Below, one piece after another: positions 52,281-61,414 of a stretch of 64,000 nucleotides of DNA. The stretch spans positions 1-64,000 of the forward strand of contig NZ_JAHXZS010000009.1 in the NCBI RefSeq assembly GCF_019740335.1, read 5' to 3'. How positions within the stretch are numbered: the stretch's first letter is position 1; each line of letters begins with the position of its first letter. Source of the stretch: Alteraquisediminimonas sediminicola. GTDB lineage: Bacteria; Pseudomonadota; Alphaproteobacteria; Sphingomonadales; Sphingomonadaceae. The notes below the pieces were generated by a model that was not told the origin of the DNA, ran no database searches, and worked only from the letters and a program-made list of their open reading frames with translations. The translations under genes were made by a program, and so were the position numbers.

Positions 52281-52636
52281 TTAAGCTCGTTACCTTGCTC
52301 AAGCGCCGCGACGGCATGTCGAAGGCGGATTTCATCGCTTATTATGAAGCGTATCACCGCCGGATCGGGGAACAGGTGCTTTCGGGCTATGCGACGCGTT
52401 ATGTCCGGCGCTATCTTCAGCCCGCAGATGGGGTGGATCAGGCGCAGGATTTCGATGTGTCGATGGAAATCTGGTTTCCCGATCAGGCCACCCATGATGC
52501 GTGTTTTGCCAAGATCGCAGAGCCGGCCACCATGGACATGATCGTCGCGGACGAGGAAAAGCTGTTCGACCGCGCCCGCGTCCGTTCATTTATCATGACC
52601 GAAGAATGCGAATCGGAGATGCCGCCGCTCGTTTGA
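52277..52636 (+). CDS. EthD-domain protein
   Basis: A 119-residue ferredoxin-like alpha/beta barrel protein of the EthD family (IKLVTLLKRRDGMSKADFIA, HRRIGEQ). Members accompany ether or aromatic degradation and some are small isomerases or lactonases. It overlaps the TIM-barrel gene by 4 bases. A perfect 9-bp hairpin spans its stop codon. Confidence 0.87.
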   Translation: MIKLVTLLKRRDGMSKADFIAYYEAYHRRIGEQVLSGYATRYVRRYLQPADGVDQAQDFDVSMEIWFPDQATHDACFAKIAEPATMDMIVADEEKLFDRARVRSFIMTEECESEMPPLV

Positions 52637-52660
52637 AGCGGCGGCGACGGCCTGTTTTAT
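52621..52660 (+). terminator. Hairpin overlapping the EthD stop codon, probable terminator
   Basis: GCCGCCGCT (52621-52629) and AGCGGCGGC (52637-52645) form a perfect stem around a 7-nt loop that contains the TGA. TTTT follows at 52654-52657. It separates the operon from the convergent TetR gene. Confidence 0.65.
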
Positions 52661-52666
52661 GTGCGC

Positions 52667-53353
52667 CTATTCCAGATTGTGCAGGTCGATACAGGTCTTT
52701 GAAATCAGGTCGCGCACCGCTCTTGTGCGACTTGCGCTGAACATCGGCTTGTACAGCAGCAGCCCGACATGGGCCGCCATGGCAAAGTCGCTGGCGACCT
52801 GTAGGTCTCGCCATTGCCTCGCCCATTCCGGGAAGTTGCGCATCATTTCGTCTGCCCAGACCTTGTCATATTTCCGAAGAGCCGGAATATAGAAGTCGGC
52901 AAGATCGGTGTCTGTGCGGGATGCGACCATCAGTTCGAGCAGGGCGCCGAACTCCCGGCTCTGCACATTACGCCAGTGCAATTCGGTCGCGACCTCAATG
53001 AAATTTGAGCGTTTTGAACGCTTGAATGCCGTTTGATAGCTGTCGAGGAACATGTGCATGCGCTGATAGAGCGCATATTCCACCACCGCTTCGACCAATC
53101 CCGCCCGTTGCGGAAAATGATGGTGCATCGCCCCGCGCGAGACGCCGGTGCGTTGCACGATTTCATTGGTGGTGAGACCGGCATAGCCCTTTTCGACCAG
53201 ACAATCGATCGTAGCTTCAAGGATGCGGACCTGCATTTGGCTGCTTTTGCGTTGCTGCCAGGGGGCATCATCATCGGCGATCGATTCTGGTCGCATTTCT
53301 ACGACTGCAGGGTTTTGCAAGTTTTTCAAGCTTCTCTCTCTCATGGCCGTCAC
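52667..53353 (-). CDS. TetR-family transcriptional regulator of the catabolic island
   Basis: A 228-residue TetR protein with HTH at ~45-90 (ILEATIDCLVEKGYAGLTTN, then GVSRGAMHHHFPQRAGLVEA) and an extended N-terminus of ~38 residues. The C-terminus is helical. It is the only transcription factor within 20-64 kb and diverges from Rieske oxygenase 5, so it probably controls at least that operon. The ATG at 53344 is an alternative start. Confidence 0.9.
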   Translation of the reverse strand: MTAMRERSLKNLQNPAVVEMRPESIADDDAPWQQRKSSQMQVRILEATIDCLVEKGYAGLTTNEIVQRTGVSRGAMHHHFPQRAGLVEAVVEYALYQRMHMFLDSYQTAFKRSKRSNFIEVATELHWRNVQSREFGALLELMVASRTDTDLADFYIPALRKYDKVWADEMMRNFPEWARQWRDLQVASDFAMAAHVGLLLYKPMFSASRTRAVRDLISKTCIDLHNLE

Positions 53354-53494
53354 GGCTGCACAATGATTCTCGGCGTTGCACTACTATCTAAAGTTTCAGT
53401 TGGGCAATCAATCCTTCTCCTGCATAAAAACCGGCAGATTGACCTGTAATTGAAAAAATCAATCCGGGTCGGCCGCCATGATGTGGAGAGAGTG
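53354..53494. promoter_or_regulatory. Divergent control region between TetR and oxygenase 5
   Basis: 141 bases without a gene. GTTGCAC (53375-53381) is the reverse of the GTGCAAC seen in other leaders of the island. ATCAATC occurs twice, and GATTGA/TCAATC form a loose dyad near 53436-53464. A perfect TetR-like palindrome was not found. Confidence 0.4.
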
Positions 53495-54901
53495 ATGTCT
53501 GTAGTGCGCCCGCACGGCTTGCCGAATGCGAACGATACCGCTTATGGCGAAGCGCGCTGCCCTGCGCCCTCGGTGCAGGAGATCATCACCGGCGATAAAT
53601 TCCCGGCGCCTGCGGTTCTCACCCAAACCAATTATCAATATCTCGGCAGCGAAGAGATCGGCTTTGAGCGTTATTACGATCAGTCGATTTTCGAAGCGGA
53701 GATCGACAAGATCTGGGGCAAGACCTGGCAATGGGTGTGCCGTGAAGATCATATCCCGGAACCGGGCGATCATTATGTTTATGAGGTTGCCCATCTGTCG
53801 TTCATCGTCGTCCGGCAGGAAGACGGGAGCGTCAAAGGCTTTGTCAACAGCTGCCTCCACCGCGCGACCAAGTTCCGTAAGAGCGAAGGTTGCGGCAGTG
53901 CGGCTGCATTGCGCTGCCCCTATCACGGTTGGACATGGTCCAATGACGGCGCGTTAAAGGCTGTCCCGAATGCGTGGGATTTCCCGCATGTGGACCCTGA
54001 TAAATTCAATCTGCCGGAAGTGCGGATCGGTCATTGGGGTGGTTTCGTCTTCCTCAATCCAAGCTCGGACGGCCCGGATCTGCTCGAATATCTTGCCCCA
54101 TTGCCGGATCATTTCGCCACTTGGGACATGGACAAGCGCTATGTCGATTTGCACATGGAGAAAGAACTTCCGTGCAATTGGAAGACGGCGCAGGAAGCGT
54201 TTCTTGAATCCTATCATGTGCTTGAAACCCATCCCCAGTTGATGACCGGCGTGGGTGATGCCAATGTGCAATATGATCTGTACGGCGACCATGTGTCGCG
54301 TTTCTATGCCGCAGGCGGCGTCAACAGCCCGCATCTGGCCAAGCCATTATCTGAGCAGGAACTGATTGATCAGATGCTGGTCGGCGATCGTTCGGTGCTG
54401 GATGACAGCCTGACGGTCGGCGAGGGTGAGACGGCACGCATCGTGATGGCGCGTTTCCTGCGCAAGGTTATGGGCGACAAGTTCAAGGTCGATCTGTCGC
54501 GTTTCTCGGACTCCGAGATGATCGACACGATCGAATATCATGTGTTCCCGAATATGGTGCTGTTCCCCGGCGTGTCATTGCCGATGGTCTATCGCTTCCG
54601 TCCGATTGGGATGGATCCGAACCGCACGTTGTTTGAGATTCTGTTCCTGCGTCCAAAACCGGACGTGGGGATCGCGCCGGAACCGGCAGAACCGGTCCGG
54701 GTGCGGGAAGAAGAGAGCTATGCCACGGTGCCGGGCATGGATGCCGCCATGGGGGCGGTATACGATCAAGACACCGACAATCTGCGTGCCCAGCAGCAGG
54801 GTTTTCGCGCTAGTCGTAAGGGGCGGCAAACGCTGGGCAATTACCAGGAAGTGCGTATTCGGCATCTTAATCAGATTGTCGATAAATACCTCAAAAACTG
54901 A
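53495..54901 (+). CDS. Rieske non-heme iron oxygenase alpha subunit 5 (family C)
   Basis: A 468-residue oxygenase with Rieske ligands Cys120/His122 and Cys141/His144 and catalytic-site Glu238, His241, His246 (LESYHVLETH). It is the family C paralogue of the gene at 42890, sharing the NYQYLGSEEI segment and the NYQEVRIRHLNQIVDKYLKN end. The start at 53495 has GGAGAG upstream; an in-frame reading from 53450 is less likely. Receptor 4 follows after 22 bases in the same operon. Confidence 0.94.
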   Translation: MSVVRPHGLPNANDTAYGEARCPAPSVQEIITGDKFPAPAVLTQTNYQYLGSEEIGFERYYDQSIFEAEIDKIWGKTWQWVCREDHIPEPGDHYVYEVAHLSFIVVRQEDGSVKGFVNSCLHRATKFRKSEGCGSAAALRCPYHGWTWSNDGALKAVPNAWDFPHVDPDKFNLPEVRIGHWGGFVFLNPSSDGPDLLEYLAPLPDHFATWDMDKRYVDLHMEKELPCNWKTAQEAFLESYHVLETHPQLMTGVGDANVQYDLYGDHVSRFYAAGGVNSPHLAKPLSEQELIDQMLVGDRSVLDDSLTVGEGETARIVMARFLRKVMGDKFKVDLSRFSDSEMIDTIEYHVFPNMVLFPGVSLPMVYRFRPIGMDPNRTLFEILFLRPKPDVGIAPEPAEPVRVREEESYATVPGMDAAMGAVYDQDTDNLRAQQQGFRASRKGRQTLGNYQEVRIRHLNQIVDKYLKN

Positions 54902-54923
54902 GGTTATCTTTGGGAGGAAGAAA

Positions 54924-57236
54924 ATGAAAACAATGAATTGGAAATTGATGGCCGGATTGTCGGTCATCGGCCTGAGCGCAAGCTCTTTTGCCGCGATGGC
55001 GCAGGATGCCGCCGCGACCGGCGGGATCGAAGATATCGTCGTGACCGCGCAGAAAAAGTCTGAAAATCTGCAGTCGGTGCCGATTTCGGTCTCCGCCATT
55101 GGTGGCGACAAGATCGCTAATATGAACCTGACCTCGTTGCAGGGGTTGCAGGGCAGCGTGCCGAACGTGCAGATCGATAACTTCGCCAACACGCCGCAGT
55201 CGGCTGTGTTCAACATCCGCGGCATCGGCGTGATCGAACCGGATCCTTATGCCGGTAACACCGTGGGTATCGTCGTTGATGGCGTGCCGCAGTTCTTCTC
55301 GATGGGCGCGCTCCTCGATACCTATGACGTTGATCGGGTGGAAATTCTGCGCGGTCCGCAGGGCACGTTGTTCGGCGCGAACACGACCGGTGGTGTGGTG
55401 AACGTTGTCACCAAGCGTCCTTCCGGCGAATTTGGCGGCTATGTCAAAGGCACCTATGGCAATTGGAACCGCTTCGACCTGAGCGCAGCCTTTGATGCGC
55501 CGATCGTACAGGACAAGCTGGCCTTGCGCGTGGCGGGCATTCACTCGCAGCGCGATGGCTGGGTCACGAACACCTTCAATGGCAAGTCGATGGGTGACAA
55601 GAATCTCGACGCAGTGCGCGCGACTCTTGTATATACACCTGATAGCGATCTGAAGATCACCTTGCAGGGCGAACATGTTGCCACCCGCAATGGTGCGCCG
55701 GTTGTCGTCAATGGCGGTCGTCCTTATGGCGGCTACCTCAATGGCCCAGAAGCCAATTATGTCCCGGCTGGTACATATTGGAATGGTTCAGTGTTGCCGA
55801 TGTATGAAAGCCCTTGCGCAGGCACTGGCACTTGCAAAGCGCCGAAGAAATATTTTTCCGGCAATAATGAAGTGCCGGATACGTCGGACATGAATACGTA
55901 TTTCGGAATTGGTACCATCGAGTACAGCAACTCGCCAATTGGTGACATTACGTCGATCACGGGCTATAAGAACTTTACCTTGTTCGAATATACCGATCAG
56001 GATGGCACGGCAAAGACCAACAATGCCACTCGTCGTCAGACCAAGGCTTGGTCGCTCAGCCAAGAACTGCGGACCGCTTTTGATGTTAACGACAGCATCA
56101 ATGCCGTGGTCGGTGGTTTTTACATGAAGAACCATTATGAGCATTACCAGATGTACCATCTGGACTTTGCATTGCCGGGTCTCGCGCAGCTCAACCTTCA
56201 GGATCAGGACAATGAGTCGCTCTCGGCTTTTGCCCAGACCTATGTAGATCTGACTGATCGCCTGAAATTGCAGGCGGGTGTCCGTTACACGCATGAAAAG
56301 ACCGATGCGGTTGCCACGCTGGACAGCGCTTTGAGCGTGCCGGCACTGACGTCGCCGAATTGGGCCGTTGACTCTGTCCTTGGCGATCTCCGCAAGGGGC
56401 CGCATCAGGTGAATGCTGGCGGTTCCAAGAGCTGGGATCAGGTCGGTTGGAAAATTGGTCTGGACTATGAACTGGGCCAGAACCAGCTTGTCTATGCCAG
56501 CTGGGCACGCGGTTTCAAATCGGGTGGTTTCACTGGTCGTATCTCGAATGCCACTGATGGTAGCACGCCTTTTGATCCGGAAACGGTCGACACCTTCGAA
56601 GTCGGTTTGAAGGCTGACTTCCTTGATCGTCGTTTGCGGACCAACTTTGCGGCGTTCATGACGAATTATCGCGATATGCAGGTGGCCCAGATCGGTTATG
56701 ACTCAGTCAGGCGTGAGCAGTACAACCGTATTCTGAACGCAGGTAAAGCCGAAATTAAGGGCTTCGAAGCTGAAATTACGGCAGTGCCGACCGAAGGTCT
56801 GACGCTACGTGGTTCGCTTGCTTATCTCGACGCCAAGTACAAGACGTTCGATTATGTCGAAAACGGTACTTCGTATAACCTGAAGGGCTATGACCTGCAG
56901 GATGCGCCGAAATGGTCGTCGACCCTTGGCATTAACTACAGCTATGCCCTGCCGAACGATGCGCGCATCGTGGCCGACGCCAGCTGGAGCTACACGGCCA
57001 AGAAGTTCTATACTGCGATCCGCGATACGCCGCGTTCGACGGTGCAGGCAACCTATCTGATCGATGCGTTGCTGACCTATCATGCACCGGATGACAAATA
57101 CACGGTCGGCCTGTGGGGCAAGAATTTGCTCGACAAACGCTATATCGCGACTGTTTATGACTCACCGGGTTATATGGGCCTGACGGGTTATGCGCCGCCG
57201 CGTCAATATGGCGTGTCGGTTGGCGTAAACTTCTGA
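54924..57236 (+). CDS. TonB-dependent outer-membrane receptor 4
   Basis: A 770-residue receptor with a signal peptide ending AAMA|QD, TonB box EDIVVTAQKK, a plug with NIRGIGVIEPDPYAGNTVGI and VEILRGPQGTLFGANTTGG, and a barrel ending GVSVGVNF. A TGGGAGGAAG site precedes the ATG. Co-transcription with Rieske oxygenase 5 ties uptake to oxygenation. The long open reading upstream (from 54540) is only a frame shadow of the oxygenase. Confidence 0.94.
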   Translation: MKTMNWKLMAGLSVIGLSASSFAAMAQDAAATGGIEDIVVTAQKKSENLQSVPISVSAIGGDKIANMNLTSLQGLQGSVPNVQIDNFANTPQSAVFNIRGIGVIEPDPYAGNTVGIVVDGVPQFFSMGALLDTYDVDRVEILRGPQGTLFGANTTGGVVNVVTKRPSGEFGGYVKGTYGNWNRFDLSAAFDAPIVQDKLALRVAGIHSQRDGWVTNTFNGKSMGDKNLDAVRATLVYTPDSDLKITLQGEHVATRNGAPVVVNGGRPYGGYLNGPEANYVPAGTYWNGSVLPMYESPCAGTGTCKAPKKYFSGNNEVPDTSDMNTYFGIGTIEYSNSPIGDITSITGYKNFTLFEYTDQDGTAKTNNATRRQTKAWSLSQELRTAFDVNDSINAVVGGFYMKNHYEHYQMYHLDFALPGLAQLNLQDQDNESLSAFAQTYVDLTDRLKLQAGVRYTHEKTDAVATLDSALSVPALTSPNWAVDSVLGDLRKGPHQVNAGGSKSWDQVGWKIGLDYELGQNQLVYASWARGFKSGGFTGRISNATDGSTPFDPETVDTFEVGLKADFLDRRLRTNFAAFMTNYRDMQVAQIGYDSVRREQYNRILNAGKAEIKGFEAEITAVPTEGLTLRGSLAYLDAKYKTFDYVENGTSYNLKGYDLQDAPKWSSTLGINYSYALPNDARIVADASWSYTAKKFYTAIRDTPRSTVQATYLIDALLTYHAPDDKYTVGLWGKNLLDKRYIATVYDSPGYMGLTGYAPPRQYGVSVGVNF

Positions 57237-57248
57237 CCTAAAAACAAT

Positions 57249-57280
57249 CTCTCCCGGTACTGGCGACAGTATCGGGAGAG
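57249..57280 (+). other. Intergenic hairpin between receptor 4 and the tandem NTF2 gene
   Basis: CTCTCCCG-TACTG pairs with CAGTA-CGGGAGAG (57249-57280) with one mismatch and a 4-nt loop. There is no U-run, so it is more likely an mRNA-stabilising or expression-balancing element than a full terminator. Confidence 0.6.
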
Positions 57281-57310
57281 GCGTTGCCACCACATGAACG
57301 GCGGACTGAC

Positions 57311-58375
57311 ATGACATTGACTGCCCATGACCTTGTTGCCCGCCACGGCATATTGAACGCGCTTGCGAACCATAGCCGCGGTGTTGATCGTGCGGATTTC
57401 AACCTGTTGTCTTCAGCCTATCATGCAGATGCGACGGTCGATTACGGCTTTTACGCCGGACCTGCTGCGACATTGGTGGATATTCTGGCGGGCGCGCAAA
57501 AAGGCACGCCGCCGACATTGCACCGGACGTGCAATATGTGGATCCAAGTCGATGGCGACCGTGCGATTTCGGAATCCTATGTGATTGCCTATGTCGAAGA
57601 GGCCGAACTCCAGCGCTTCGTCTTCGGGCGCTATCTCGACCGGCATGAATGCCGGAACAGTGAATGGCGGTTGAGCCATCGCCAATATCTGTTGGACGGC
57701 AATACCAACCGGCCCAACACCGCAACCCGGGCGGACCCGCCTGTGGGCCATGAAAATTACGTGCCGATCGGGGCCAAGGGCGCTGCCGATGCGGGCAGGG
57801 CGCTAATGGCCTTTCATCAGGCCTCATTTCGTCAAAATTCCTCTTCCCAGCTTGGAGCCGAGCCGATGACCGTTGATGCAAACGCCCTTGATGTGGCGCT
57901 GTCGCGTGCCGCGATCCAGGACCTGACCTATGCCTATTGCCGTGGTGTTGATCGTGGCGACAAGGCGTTGTTGACGTCGATCTTTCATGAAGATTCGACC
58001 GTGATTTCCGGCGTGATTAATGGCACCGGCGCAGAATTTGCCGATGGCATTGTCGATTTCTGCGTCGCCAATTTTGAATATTGCTTCCACTCGGTCGCCA
58101 ATCAATGGATCGACATCACCGGCGACACCGCGATTGGCGAACATTATGTCGTTGCCCATCTGACGGCGGGCGGCAATGATGTCATGACCGGCGGGCGCTA
58201 TGTCGATAGCTATGAACGTCGCAATGGCGTCTGGAAGATCAAGAGCCGGACCTTCGTCAACGACTGGACGACGACCCATGCCAGCACGATGCAGCGCGGT
58301 GAATTTTACGAGCCGCTGAAATGGGGCTGTTTTGGCAAGAATGATCCAGTGTACGCCTTGTGGGCGCGCGCATGA
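57311..58375 (+). CDS. Tandem NTF2/SnoaL-like fusion protein
   Basis: A 354-residue protein made of two SnoaL-like modules. Module 1 (~5-140) has HSRGVDRADFNLLSSAYHAD and a C-terminal WRLSHRQYLLDG. Module 2 (~190-345) has YCRGVDRGDKALLTSIFHED and WKIKSRTFVNDW. The single-module relatives here are 137-175 residues. Met186 has its own GGAG site (57854-57857) eight bases upstream, so a separate second module could also be made by internal initiation. No reaction is assigned. It overlaps the GFA gene by 4 bases. Confidence 0.86.
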   Translation: MTLTAHDLVARHGILNALANHSRGVDRADFNLLSSAYHADATVDYGFYAGPAATLVDILAGAQKGTPPTLHRTCNMWIQVDGDRAISESYVIAYVEEAELQRFVFGRYLDRHECRNSEWRLSHRQYLLDGNTNRPNTATRADPPVGHENYVPIGAKGAADAGRALMAFHQASFRQNSSSQLGAEPMTVDANALDVALSRAAIQDLTYAYCRGVDRGDKALLTSIFHEDSTVISGVINGTGAEFADGIVDFCVANFEYCFHSVANQWIDITGDTAIGEHYVVAHLTAGGNDVMTGGRYVDSYERRNGVWKIKSRTFVNDWTTTHASTMQRGEFYEPLKWGCFGKNDPVYALWARA

Positions 58376-58782
58376 CGGGCCAACGCGAAGGCGGTTGCCT
58401 GTGCGGAGCGGTGCGGTATCGCGCCACTTGGCCGCCGATGCTGACTGCTGTTTGCCATTGCAAGAATTGCCAGAAGCAATCTGGTTCTGCTTTGTCGGTG
58501 GTGGCTGTTTTGCCGCGCGATGGCTTGCAGGTCACGGGTGAACTCACCACCTATCAGGATATAGGCAGCACCGGTCAGGCAGTCTGGCGCAAATTCTGCG
58601 GCAAATGCGGATCGCCGGTCGTGACGGATACGCCTACGGCTGAAGCGAATAAGATCATTTTTATCAAGGCTGGGACTCTGGACGAGGCGCAAGACCTTGC
58701 ACCGACCCTGCATTATTGGACCGATAGCGCCCAGCATTGGTTTGTTTTTCCCGAAGGCGTTGAGTGCCTGAACACCCAATAA
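58372..58782 (+). CDS. GFA/CENP-V-family zinc protein
   Basis: A 136-residue protein with the zinc-binding Cys pattern of the glutathione-dependent formaldehyde-activating family: GGCLCGAVRY, CHCKNCQKQSG and FCGKCGSPV. The family binds two zinc ions, and relatives act on small aldehydes or thiols. In a pathway with possible O- or N-demethylation a formaldehyde link is plausible, but that is inference. It starts at 58372 in ATGA overlap. Confidence 0.9.
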   Translation: MTGQREGGCLCGAVRYRATWPPMLTAVCHCKNCQKQSGSALSVVAVLPRDGLQVTGELTTYQDIGSTGQAVWRKFCGKCGSPVVTDTPTAEANKIIFIKAGTLDEAQDLAPTLHYWTDSAQHWFVFPEGVECLNTQ

Positions 58783-58809
58783 GAACACAGAGTTCAATAG
58801 GAGATTTTA

Positions 58810-59556
58810 ATGGGACGCGTTGAAGGCAAAGTTGCATTGATCACGGGTGGCGCTTCCGGTCTGGGTGCGGAAACCGCGCGCACGCTGGCGCGTGAAGGTG
58901 CGAAAATCGTCATCACCGATGTGCAGGAAGAATTGGGCCAAAAGGTCGCCGCCGAGATTCCGGGTGCGTTGTTCTTCAAACATGATGTCCGCAGCGAGGA
59001 ACAATGGCAGGATGTGGTGGCAAAGACCGTCGCCGCCTTTGGCAAGCTTGATGTGCTGGTCAACAATGCCGGTGTCGTGCGGTTCGCTACGGTCGAAGAT
59101 CTGAGCTATGCCGATTATAAATTTCAGGTCGAGATCATGCTCGATGGCACGTTCTTGGGCTGCAAATATGCATTGCCGAAAATGACCAAAGGCGGCGGCG
59201 GCTCGATCATCAATATTTCGTCGATTGGCGGCATCAAGGGCTTAAGCGTCATCCCGGCCTATGCGGCGGCCAAGGGCGGTATCATTTCGATTACCCGCAG
59301 CATCGCCGTGCATTGTCAGGAACAGGGCTATGCCATCCGTTGCAACGCGATTGCGCCGGGCGGGATCGAAACGCCGATGACCGCGCAGGCCGTGTCCGAA
59401 TTGGCAGCGGATGCGCCAGGCCTTGAACAGAACCGCAACCTTGGCATGGGGCAGCCGAGCGATATCGCCAATGCGGCGTTGTATCTCGCCTCTGAGGAGA
59501 GCCGTTTCATGACCGGGGCCGTGATGGTCATCGACAATGCGGAGACGATCCGGTGA
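58810..59556 (+). CDS. SDR-family NAD(P)-dependent oxidoreductase
   Basis: A 248-residue SDR with TGGASGLGAE near residue 12, NNAG, NISSIGG and YAAAKGG (catalytic Tyr/Lys), ending VMVIDNAETIR. It has a TAGGAGA site upstream. It overlaps the next NTF2-like gene by 4 bases (GTGA). Similar in type to the SDRs at 22767 and 47692. Confidence 0.92.
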   Translation: MGRVEGKVALITGGASGLGAETARTLAREGAKIVITDVQEELGQKVAAEIPGALFFKHDVRSEEQWQDVVAKTVAAFGKLDVLVNNAGVVRFATVEDLSYADYKFQVEIMLDGTFLGCKYALPKMTKGGGGSIINISSIGGIKGLSVIPAYAAAKGGIISITRSIAVHCQEQGYAIRCNAIAPGGIETPMTAQAVSELAADAPGLEQNRNLGMGQPSDIANAALYLASEESRFMTGAVMVIDNAETIR

Positions 59557-60080
59557 GCAAGCCGTTCGATCTGGAAGCAGAAGTCCGCGATCTGGCGGCG
59601 CGGCGGGATATTCATGATGCTTTGTGCCGCTATATGCGCGCGCAGGACCGGCTTGATCCGGTGCTGCATCGCTCGGCCTTTCATGATGATGCCTATGTCG
59701 ATTGCGGCCTGATGCAGGGGACGGCGGATGAGTTCGTTGCTTTCGCTCAAGGGTTGCTTGCCGATATGGAGGCTAGCCAGCATATTATCGGGCAGGTTCA
59801 ATTGGATGTGCGCGGCGATGAAGCGAGCGGCGAGGTCTATTTTTACGCATGGCATCGCACCCGTGAAGGGGCCGATTCCAAAGACCTGATCGTCGCTGGT
59901 CGATATGTCGATGAATATGCCTGTCGCAATGGAGAGTGGCGGATTTTGAAGCGTCGGGAGATTATAGATTGGACGCGTTTCGACGCTGCCGACACTGCAT
60001 TTTTGGATGAATATCCACATCTTCCACGCGGGGGCCGTCGCGGGGAAGACTTCAGCGAACAACGAAATTGGCCCGCCTGA
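59553..60080 (+). CDS. NTF2/SnoaL-like protein, partner of oxygenase 6
   Basis: A 175-residue SnoaL_4-type protein starting with GTG at 59553. It has RRDIHDALCRYMRAQDRLDP, an HDDAYVDCG strand and GRYVDEYACRNGEWRILKRR, closely matching module 1 of the tandem gene. It ends 10 bases before Rieske oxygenase 6, a position like that of dioxygenase beta subunits relative to alpha. An acidic/basic C-terminal tail of ~25 residues is extra. Confidence 0.86.
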   Translation: MSKPFDLEAEVRDLAARRDIHDALCRYMRAQDRLDPVLHRSAFHDDAYVDCGLMQGTADEFVAFAQGLLADMEASQHIIGQVQLDVRGDEASGEVYFYAWHRTREGADSKDLIVAGRYVDEYACRNGEWRILKRREIIDWTRFDAADTAFLDEYPHLPRGGRRGEDFSEQRNWPA

Positions 60081-60090
60081 GGAGGCAAAA

Positions 60091-61413
60091 ATGAACGTCC
60101 AGTCCAATGTGTCCCGTTATTCAGAAGGCTTTGACCTGCCGGTGCGCGGCGATACGATCACTGCCGATCGCTATATTTCGCGCGAATATATGGAGCTTGA
60201 GAACAAGAATCTCTGGCCGCGCGTTTGGCATCTGGGCGGTATGGTCGCCGAGCTTGAAGAAGAGGGCGATTTCGTTCGCCATAATATCGGCAAGGAATCC
60301 GTCATCATGGTCCGTCAGGCCGATGGATCGATCAAGGCGTTCTACAACACCTGCCCGCATCGCGGGAACCGCCTGATCCTTGGCGATGTGGGCGGTGGCG
60401 AACGCATCACCTGCGGTTATCATAACTGGCAGTTTTCGCCGGATGGCGTGCTGGTCAAGGCGCAGGACCCGGATGATTTTCCGGGCGGCGATCCGTGCGG
60501 CAAGGTCAAGCTGAGCGAAATTCTCTGCGACACTTGGGGTCCGTTTGTCTTTTATTGCATGGATCTCGATGCCAAGCCGTTGCTGGAATGGCTGTCGCCA
60601 TTGCCGGAACGGTTGAAGGGCTATGGCCTTGGCAATTGGGTGCGGGTGATGAACCTGTCCGCCGATGCGAACTTCAACTGGAAGATCATCCGCGACAATT
60701 TCAACGAGAGCTACCATCTGCCGACGATCCACCCGGAATTGGCGACGTTCATCAATGACGGTCTGCCGGATACATTGTTCGAAATGTATGAAACCGGGCA
60801 TAATTCGATGTGGATGAAGGGCCATCAGGCCACCACCCGCAATGAAGCGTTGCAGACCGGCGAAGTGCCGTCGCCGCTGGATGACATTGCGCGGGCCTGG
60901 GGTGTCGATCCGGCACCGTTCAAGGGCCATACCGGCGATATTCGTCAGGCAATCATCGAGGCGAAGCGTCGTCTTGGTCCGGGGCGTGGCTATAAGAATT
61001 ATGTGGATATGAGCGATCAGCAACTGGTCGATTATTTCCATTGCACCTTCTTCCCGAACCTGACGCTCACGATGTCGCCGGAACAATGCCAGATCCTGCG
61101 CACCGAACCGCACCCGACCGATCCGGAAAAGTGCGTGTTCCAGCATTGGATCTTGGTGCCGCCGGTAGAAGGCATGAAGGAAGTCGATAGCCCGATTGGC
61201 AAATTGCCGTTGGCATGGGCCGAAAACCGTCATTCGGTGTATGGTGATGGCCAGTCGCTCGGCTTTGTCGCCGATCAGGATCTGAGCATCGGCACCAGCC
61301 AGCAACAGGGCCTGAATTCGCGCGGGTTCAAGGGTTGCATGCTGACCTATCAGGAAAAGCGCATCCAGCGGTTCCATGAACTGCTCGATGACTATGTCCA
61401 CGGGATCGTCTGA
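60091..61413 (+). CDS. Rieske non-heme iron oxygenase alpha subunit 6 (family A)
   Basis: A 440-residue oxygenase with Rieske ligands Cys88/His90 and Cys108/His111 and catalytic-site Glu206, His209, His214 (NESYHLPTIH). It shares with 31021 and 62569 the start TADRYIS or TGDRY, the RLGPGRGYK-type helix and the RFHE end. The start at 60091 has a strong GAGGAGG site. The VOC gene follows after one base. Confidence 0.94.
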   Translation: MNVQSNVSRYSEGFDLPVRGDTITADRYISREYMELENKNLWPRVWHLGGMVAELEEEGDFVRHNIGKESVIMVRQADGSIKAFYNTCPHRGNRLILGDVGGGERITCGYHNWQFSPDGVLVKAQDPDDFPGGDPCGKVKLSEILCDTWGPFVFYCMDLDAKPLLEWLSPLPERLKGYGLGNWVRVMNLSADANFNWKIIRDNFNESYHLPTIHPELATFINDGLPDTLFEMYETGHNSMWMKGHQATTRNEALQTGEVPSPLDDIARAWGVDPAPFKGHTGDIRQAIIEAKRRLGPGRGYKNYVDMSDQQLVDYFHCTFFPNLTLTMSPEQCQILRTEPHPTDPEKCVFQHWILVPPVEGMKEVDSPIGKLPLAWAENRHSVYGDGQSLGFVADQDLSIGTSQQQGLNSRGFKGCMLTYQEKRIQRFHELLDDYVHGIV

Positions 61414-61414
61414 T

